Source: Rhodobacter sp.
GTDB taxonomy: Bacteria > Pseudomonadota > Alphaproteobacteria > Rhodobacterales > Rhodobacteraceae
DNA: 43,219 nt
Direction of reading: 5' to 3'
NCBI GenBank assembly: GCA_027487575.1
Contig: JAIYDJ010000070.1
Span: 1-43,219, forward strand
In this document: piece by piece, positions 38,712-43,219 of the stretch
Layout: each line of letters starts with the position of its first letter
How positions within the stretch are numbered: position 1 is the first letter of the stretch
Made by a program: the position numbers and the translations under genes
Notes under the pieces: model-generated
What the model was told of the DNA's origin: nothing
Seen by the model: only the letters and a program-made list of their open reading frames with translations
Database searches by the model: none

Positions 38712-38724
38712 CACAGAGGCCAGA

Positions 38725-39765
38725 ATGGCGATATCCGACGAAGTTGTTCCCTACACAGTGGCCGGAAAGCACGCAGGAATGCGGCTGTTGGGCTTTCCTC
38801 TTGGCAGTGACGCCATGTTGCCGTCGCACAAAACTTGGCTCAAAGAAGGTTTCCTGCCCGACATCCAGAAACACCCCGGTGCAAGGGTGACGGTCCTGGG
38901 CATGACGTCGCGCGTGGGACCCGAGAAGGCTGCCGGGCTTAGCCAGCGTCGGGCCGACCAGGTGACATCTTTCATTCGCAGCAACGGACAGGTGAACATT
39001 GTCGACAGCCGGGGTGTGGGCGATCAGGACGCAGTGGCCGACAACCTTCCGGACGGCAAGGACGAGCCGCGGTATCGCGCGGTGACCTTGCGCTGGGAAG
39101 GCCTGAACCGCGAGATGACTTCATTTAGAAGGGATTTCGTGAGACAAACCGTGAAGACTCAGCCGGGGATCTGGCTGGTGACGAGCGTGGACACGTTCGG
39201 ATTGCCGATCAAGATGTCACCCGGCAAGATCACCATCACGCTGCTGAATGACAAGGGCGAGCAATGGGCGATCAGCGGCATTGGACTTGGGGTCGGGCTT
39301 GGGGTGGAGTTTGGCGCAAAAGAAGCCAAGGGTTATATCGAAAAGGCGGTGAATTTTATCAAGGGCATTGGGTTCAAATTGGGCGACGTGCCAAACTTGG
39401 CCGACGGTTTGAAGGATCTGATGAACAATCTTCCGCCGACCAGTGCCACCACGGGTGGGATTTTCAGGAAAGATCAGATCGTTTCGAATTGGTCGATCGA
39501 ACAAATTGTGGCGCGCAAGTCGATGGCGGTGATCAGCGGCGGAATGGGGGTTGGTGTCGCGTCGGGCGAATTGGGCCTGCTGTATTTCGACGTTCCTTTG
39601 CTGTCGAGCCATGACGAGCCGTTTGGTGCCGACACGCCATGGGGTCTGTACTCGGGGATTGCCGCATTCAAACTGGCCGCTGAGATCGGCGTGATGTTTT
39701 ATGCGATCACGGATCACAAGATGATCGGGATTATGGAGAAGGAAGTGGTGAACGTAGGCAGCTAG
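38725..39765 (+). CDS. Protein with OmpA-like N-terminal domain and unknown C-terminal domain
   Basis: A 346-residue protein without signal peptide or lipobox. Residues about 35-125 resemble the OmpA C-terminal peptidoglycan-binding fold: ARVTVLGMTSRVGPEKAAGL, then SQRRADQVTSFIRSNGQVN, then a closing YRAVTLRW strand. The diaminopimelate-binding Asp of OmpA (TD) is Ser here; the Arg of the RA motif is kept. From 130 to the end no family is recognised. It has two Gly-rich hydrophobic stretches, AISGIGLGVGLGVEFGAKEA (182-201) and AVISGGMGVGVASGELGLLY (268-287), and a hydrophobic end (GLYSGIAAFKLAAEIGVMFY). The start has AGAGG 6 bases upstream. Codon use is less GC-rich than that of the neighbours, suggesting acquisition. 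Function unknown; a secreted or envelope-targeted factor is possible. Confidence 0.75.
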   Translation: MAISDEVVPYTVAGKHAGMRLLGFPLGSDAMLPSHKTWLKEGFLPDIQKHPGARVTVLGMTSRVGPEKAAGLSQRRADQVTSFIRSNGQVNIVDSRGVGDQDAVADNLPDGKDEPRYRAVTLRWEGLNREMTSFRRDFVRQTVKTQPGIWLVTSVDTFGLPIKMSPGKITITLLNDKGEQWAISGIGLGVGLGVEFGAKEAKGYIEKAVNFIKGIGFKLGDVPNLADGLKDLMNNLPPTSATTGGIFRKDQIVSNWSIEQIVARKSMAVISGGMGVGVASGELGLLYFDVPLLSSHDEPFGADTPWGLYSGIAAFKLAAEIGVMFYAITDHKMIGIMEKEVVNVGS

Positions 39766-39772
39766 ATCAGGC

Positions 39773-40852
39773 TCACCCGCCCCAACCTTCGCTTTGCATT
39801 TCCCGCAACCGGCTGGCGGTGCGTTCGAATTCGAAGCTGCCGGTGCCTTCGATGTACAGGCGTTCGGGTTCGTCGGCGGCGGAGGCGATGAGCCGGACCT
39901 TCGCCTCGTAAAGCGCGTCGATCAGGGTGACGAAGCGTTTGGCCTCGTTATAGTTCGATGCCGACAGTTGCGGAATGTCCTCAAGGATCAGAACCCGGAC
40001 CGACGCCGCGATGGCGAGGAAGTCGGCCGGGCCCAGCGGCTTGGCGCACAACTCCCAGAAGCTGGCGCGGCCGGTGCCGTTGGCAAAGCGCGGCAGTTCC
40101 ACCGTGCGGCCGTTGACCGGCAGGCGCAGGACCTCGCCCACGGCACCGCCGGTCAGATCGGCCCAGATCGCGTCGATGGCGGTGCGCGCGCGGCCTGCCG
40201 GATTGAACCAGACCTGCGCGCCGGTCAGGCGGTGCTGGCGGTAATCGGTCGGGCTTTCCAGTTCGACGACCTGCAACCGCTGCTGGATCAGATCGATGAA
40301 CGGCAGGAACAACGCGCGGTTCAGGCCGGTCTTGTACAGGTCCTGCGGCGGGCGGTTCGACGTGGTGACGATCACCACCCCGGCATCCAGCAGCATCTGA
40401 AAGAGGCGCCCCACGATCATCGCATCGGTGATGTCGGTGATCTGCATCTCGTCGAAACACAGCAGGCGGGTCTCGTCGATTACTGCCTGCGCCACCGGGG
40501 CAAGCGGGTCTTCCACCTCGGTCTTGCGGGCCGCGTGCATGCCGCGATGGACGTCCTGCATGAAGGCGTGAAAATGGACGCGGCGCTTGGCGGGGGTGTC
40601 GGTCGCCGCATGGAACAGGTCCATCAGCATGGACTTGCCGCGCCCGACGCCGCCCCACAGGTAAAGACCCCTTGGCGGAGCCGCCGGACGCGAGAACAGG
40701 CCGGAAAACAGGCCGGTGCGGCGGGGTGGCTGGGCCTCCAGCCACAGGCGCACCTCCTCCAGCAGGGGGAGGACGGCGTGCTGCGCGGGGTCAGGACGCA
40801 GGGTGCCCTGCGCCACGCGGGCCTCGAAGATCTGGGTCAGGGTCTGTCGCAT
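39773..40852 (-). CDS. zapE: Cell division protein ZapE (AFG1-like ATPase)
   Basis: A 359-residue cytosolic P-loop ATPase of the AFG1/LACE1 family; E. coli ZapE binds FtsZ at the division ring. Walker A is GGVGRGKS (67-74) and Walker B FDEMQITD (133-140), followed by TTSNRPPQDLYKTGLNR and VLILEDIPQLSASNYNEAKR. The start at 40852 (MRQTLTQIFEARV) fits homologues, although the ribosome site is weak; the longer frame to 41023 is Arg-rich noise. It is convergent with the OmpA-like gene, 7 bases apart, and divergent from the autotransporter gene. Confidence 0.94.
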   Translation of the reverse strand: MRQTLTQIFEARVAQGTLRPDPAQHAVLPLLEEVRLWLEAQPPRRTGLFSGLFSRPAAPPRGLYLWGGVGRGKSMLMDLFHAATDTPAKRRVHFHAFMQDVHRGMHAARKTEVEDPLAPVAQAVIDETRLLCFDEMQITDITDAMIVGRLFQMLLDAGVVIVTTSNRPPQDLYKTGLNRALFLPFIDLIQQRLQVVELESPTDYRQHRLTGAQVWFNPAGRARTAIDAIWADLTGGAVGEVLRLPVNGRTVELPRFANGTGRASFWELCAKPLGPADFLAIAASVRVLILEDIPQLSASNYNEAKRFVTLIDALYEAKVRLIASAADEPERLYIEGTGSFEFERTASRLREMQSEGWGG

Positions 40853-41050
40853 GGGGCTGTGTAGCGCGCCGACAACCGACAGAAAAGCCCTGCAAGGCCA
40901 GACAAGACTTGTAACAATGTTGCCGGAAATCCGCGCTTTCCAAGGCAAAGCTGTGATCCGGCACAAACTCGTTGCGCGAACGCCCGATGCGCATCTAGTC
41001 TGTCGAAAGATATTCTGCTTCAACCTAGACGCCAGTCAGGGATTAAAACC

Positions 41051-43219
41051 ATGTCAGTGATTGCCTTGTTCACCCCGATCGCAGTTCTGCGCACCTCGGT
41101 CCGCCAAGTGGGAATCCGCCAGCGCAGCCTGCGCAACTGCCGTCTGGGACGGGCGACGGAACTGGTGTTCATCCTGGCCACGGGCGCCACGCTGGCACTG
41201 TCGGGCGGGGCGCAGGCGCAGACATGGGACGGCGATGCTGCGGGGAACCCCAGCTTCAACGAGGCCACCAACTGGGTCGGCGATGTGGCCCCGGTGTCGA
41301 GCGGTGCGGTGGAGATCGCCGGTGCAGGCGGGGCGAACCAGCCTGAACTTCTGGGCGGTCAGTCCGCGACTGTCGCTACGGTCGGGGTCAGCGCGGGCAC
41401 GCTGACAGTCACCGGCAATCTGTCGGCGACCACGGGCATGACGATCAGCGGCTCGGGCGTTGTGACGGTCAACGGAGCGGGGTCGATCTCGGGCGATGCG
41501 GAGGTGCAGACGGGTGGCACGCTGACGCTGGACGGGGACATCACCGGCAACATCACCAACGCGGGCACGCTGACCCTCCTCAACGCGGGCACTCAGGTTG
41601 TGGGCGACGTCACCTCCTCGGGTACCGGCACCAACAATGGCGAAATCAGCGGGACGCTGGACGTGACCGGCGGCTCGTTCGAAAACGCAGGCACGGTCAC
41701 CGGCGCGACAACCATCTCCGGCGGCGAGCTTAATCTTGAGATCGGAACGAACCTGGCGAATGCCGAGGCTCTGACGGTGGATGGCGGGACGGTGAACGTG
41801 AACGCCAGCGACACGGTCGGAACTCTGTCAGGCTCGGGCGGGACAATCGACATCGACGGCGGACAGGAACTGACCGTCACGCAGGCGGTGGTTGGGACAT
41901 TTGAGGGTGTCATTGTCGGCACGGGCACGCTGGCCAAGGGCGGTGCGGCGACCCTGACCCTGACCGGTGCGAACACCGTACAGGAGACTACCGTCACCGC
42001 AGGCACCCTGTCCGTCCTGAACAACGGCACTCTGGGCCTTTCAGTCTCCGTCGATGCGGGCGGCACATTGACCACGGACGGCGGTGCGCTTCCCGGAAGC
42101 TTGACGGTTGACGGCACCCTGACCATCACCGGGGATGAGACGTTCGACCTGCAGGGGTCCGGCACGGTGAACCTGAACGGTGGGGATATGACCGTCGTGG
42201 ATTCCGGTTCGACACTTTTTTCGGGTGCGGTGCTGGGCGACGGCGGGGTGACTGTCGCGCAAGGCACGTTGATGCTTTCGGGTGCCAACACCTATTCGGG
42301 CGGCACCACGATCAACAACGGCGCCGGACTGCAAACAGATGGAGGCTCGGCCCTGCTGGATACCGGAACGGTGACGCTTCTGGGCACCGGCGATCTGGAA
42401 CTGTCCGCGTCCGAAACCATCGGCACGCTGGTGTCTTCGTCAAACACCGCGACAGTCACGCTGGGGGCGAATACGCTGACCATCAATGGTGACGGCGACC
42501 TGACAACAGACGAGGTCACGACCTTTGCCGGGGTGATTTCGGGCGATGGCGCGCTGGCAAAGAACGGCAGCGACACGACCGTGCTAAGCGGGGCCAACAC
42601 CTATCTTGGCGGCACCACGGTCGGCGGGGGCAGGCTGGAAATTACCGGGTCGATCGCGGGCGGCGTGACGGTGGGGGCGGGAACGCTGGTACTGGGCAGT
42701 GATTCCGCCGTGACCGGGACGATCACGACCACCGGGTCGGTGATCGACATCCTGGATGGCGTTACCTCGGCCGCGCCGATCAACCTAGATTCCAACACGA
42801 CACAATTGCAGGTCACCAGCGGCACCGGCACGCAGGCGGGCATCATCAGCGAGACGACCGGCCCGCACGGGTTCGAAAAGATCGGCGCAGGCACGCTGGC
42901 CCTGACGGCCACCAACACCTATGCCGGTGTCACGCTGATCACCACCGGCACGCTGCAGGTGGGTGCGGGTGGCACGGCAGGCACGCTGGGCACCGGTGGC
43001 GTGACGAACAACGCCGCGCTGACCTTCAACCGCTCGGACGCCGTGACGGTTTCGAACGCGATCTCGGGCACGGGAACGGTCACCAAGGCGGGCACCGGCA
43101 CGACCACCCTGACCGGGACGAACAGCTATGCCGGAACCACCACGATCAGCGGCGGTACGCTGCAGCTCGGCTCGGGCGGCACGGCGGGGACGCTGGGCAG
43201 CGGCGGGGTGACCAACAAC
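41051..43219 (+). CDS. Autotransporter-type adhesin with PATR repeats (3' partial)
   Basis: The frame is open for 723 codons without a stop up to the window edge. The N-terminus is an extended signal (about 56 residues): a basic region (RQVGIRQRSLRNCRLGRATE) before the hydrophobic core LVFILATGATLALSG, cleaved after AQA. The mature protein starts TWDGDAAGNPSFNEATNWVG, as in beta-helix passenger domains. Many autotransporter-associated beta-strand (PATR) units follow, for example LSGANTYSGGTTI, LSGANTYLGGTTV, LTATNTYAGVTLI and LTGTNSYAGTTTI. The composition is Gly/Thr/Ser-rich with hardly any Cys or Lys. The C-terminal beta-barrel is expected beyond the window. AGGG about 10 bases upstream of ATG 41051. 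Role: surface adhesin or biofilm factor (inference from the family). Confidence 0.9.
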   Translation, partial: MSVIALFTPIAVLRTSVRQVGIRQRSLRNCRLGRATELVFILATGATLALSGGAQAQTWDGDAAGNPSFNEATNWVGDVAPVSSGAVEIAGAGGANQPELLGGQSATVATVGVSAGTLTVTGNLSATTGMTISGSGVVTVNGAGSISGDAEVQTGGTLTLDGDITGNITNAGTLTLLNAGTQVVGDVTSSGTGTNNGEISGTLDVTGGSFENAGTVTGATTISGGELNLEIGTNLANAEALTVDGGTVNVNASDTVGTLSGSGGTIDIDGGQELTVTQAVVGTFEGVIVGTGTLAKGGAATLTLTGANTVQETTVTAGTLSVLNNGTLGLSVSVDAGGTLTTDGGALPGSLTVDGTLTITGDETFDLQGSGTVNLNGGDMTVVDSGSTLFSGAVLGDGGVTVAQGTLMLSGANTYSGGTTINNGAGLQTDGGSALLDTGTVTLLGTGDLELSASETIGTLVSSSNTATVTLGANTLTINGDGDLTTDEVTTFAGVISGDGALAKNGSDTTVLSGANTYLGGTTVGGGRLEITGSIAGGVTVGAGTLVLGSDSAVTGTITTTGSVIDILDGVTSAAPINLDSNTTQLQVTSGTGTQAGIISETTGPHGFEKIGAGTLALTATNTYAGVTLITTGTLQVGAGGTAGTLGTGGVTNNAALTFNRSDAVTVSNAISGTGTVTKAGTGTTTLTGTNSYAGTTTISGGTLQLGSGGTAGTLGSGGVTNN
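42953..43219 (+). repeat. 60-base imperfect direct repeat inside the adhesin
   Basis: The 20-codon unit at 42953-43012 (LQVGAGGTAGTLGTGGVTNN) recurs at 43160-43219 (LQLGSGGTAGTLGSGGVTNN), 207 bases (69 codons) apart, with only three residue changes. The spacing suggests a larger repeat module of about 69 residues that continues beyond the window. Confidence 0.85.

Larger units (their letters stand above)
38348..38724. other. AT-richer non-coding region with hairpins
   Basis: 377 bases between sbtB and the OmpA-like gene, visibly poorer in GC than all neighbours. It has no open frame with family features. It carries one palindrome, one long-range inverted repeat and two hairpins (listed separately). 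It probably contains the promoter of the next gene and marks the border of a segment with foreign composition. No tRNA, att site or IS end was recognised. Confidence 0.6.

Noticed and set aside
38348..38724. Possible integration site or IS end flanking the AT-richer segment
   Set aside because: No tRNA end, integrase, transposase or flanking direct repeat was found.
41359..43107. Series of minus-strand frames made of Val/Pro/Ser/Thr-rich sequence
   Set aside because: They mirror the Gly/Thr-rich repeats of the adhesin on the plus strand and have no separate ribosome sites or family features.

Overview
The window is a GC-rich stretch of chromosome, probably from an alphaproteobacterium of the Rhodobacterales (Rhodobacteraceae/Paracoccaceae type). 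This rests on gene content seen here: DUF2794, an IalB-family protein, an LpcC-like core mannosyltransferase, MeaB, a Rhizobium-type (ReAV-like) asparaginase and a Hint_2 protein. The overall GC-rich codon use fits. No rRNA, tRNA, CRISPR array, transposase or integrase was seen. Most genes are packed head-to-tail or convergent with very short gaps, as in a core chromosome.

Region by region: 1-4.4 kb holds a 5'-truncated lytic transglycosylase, a DUF1993 protein, an MFS transporter and a secreted-type NIDO + Hint protein. 4.4-9.7 kb (minus) holds 2,4-dienoyl-CoA reductase FadH, helicase HrpB and a DUF3108 periplasmic protein. 9.7-13.6 kb (plus) holds MeaB, a PEP-mutase/isocitrate-lyase-like enzyme, ribosomal protein L28, two small copper-type envelope proteins and a 2-oxoglutarate dioxygenase. 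13.6-18.1 kb (minus) holds an error-prone DnaE2/ImuC polymerase that lacks the usual C-terminal domain, and a GH13 alpha-glucosidase. 18.5-24.0 kb (plus) holds an MFS carrier with an MttB-like methyltransferase, an LPS-type GT4 + GT29 pair, and aspartate-semialdehyde dehydrogenase. 24.2-27.4 kb (minus) holds a TPR protein, a class III aminotransferase and a YcaQ-like DNA glycosylase. 27.7-35.7 kb is housekeeping and envelope: a KefB/YbaL-like antiporter without its RCK domain, DUF4142, RlmN, IalB, asparaginase, DUF2794, a membrane protein, and an NlpC/P60 + M17 aminopeptidase operon.

The most coherent system is at 36.3-38.3 kb: a beta-carbonic anhydrase followed by SbtA (Na+/bicarbonate symporter) and a PII-like SbtB. 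Together they form a compact inorganic-carbon uptake module. It is followed by 377 bases of AT-richer, hairpin-rich non-coding DNA and then a 346-aa protein (38725-39765) with an OmpA-like N-terminal domain and an unrecognised glycine-rich remainder. I consider this the least explained locus in the window. The window ends inside a large autotransporter-type adhesin (from 41051, 3' end not reached) built of PATR-like beta-strand repeats, preceded by ZapE.

All calls come from reading the sequence and recalling family features; no database search was run. Start codons were set by Shine-Dalgarno spacing and family alignment from memory and are stated where they matter.
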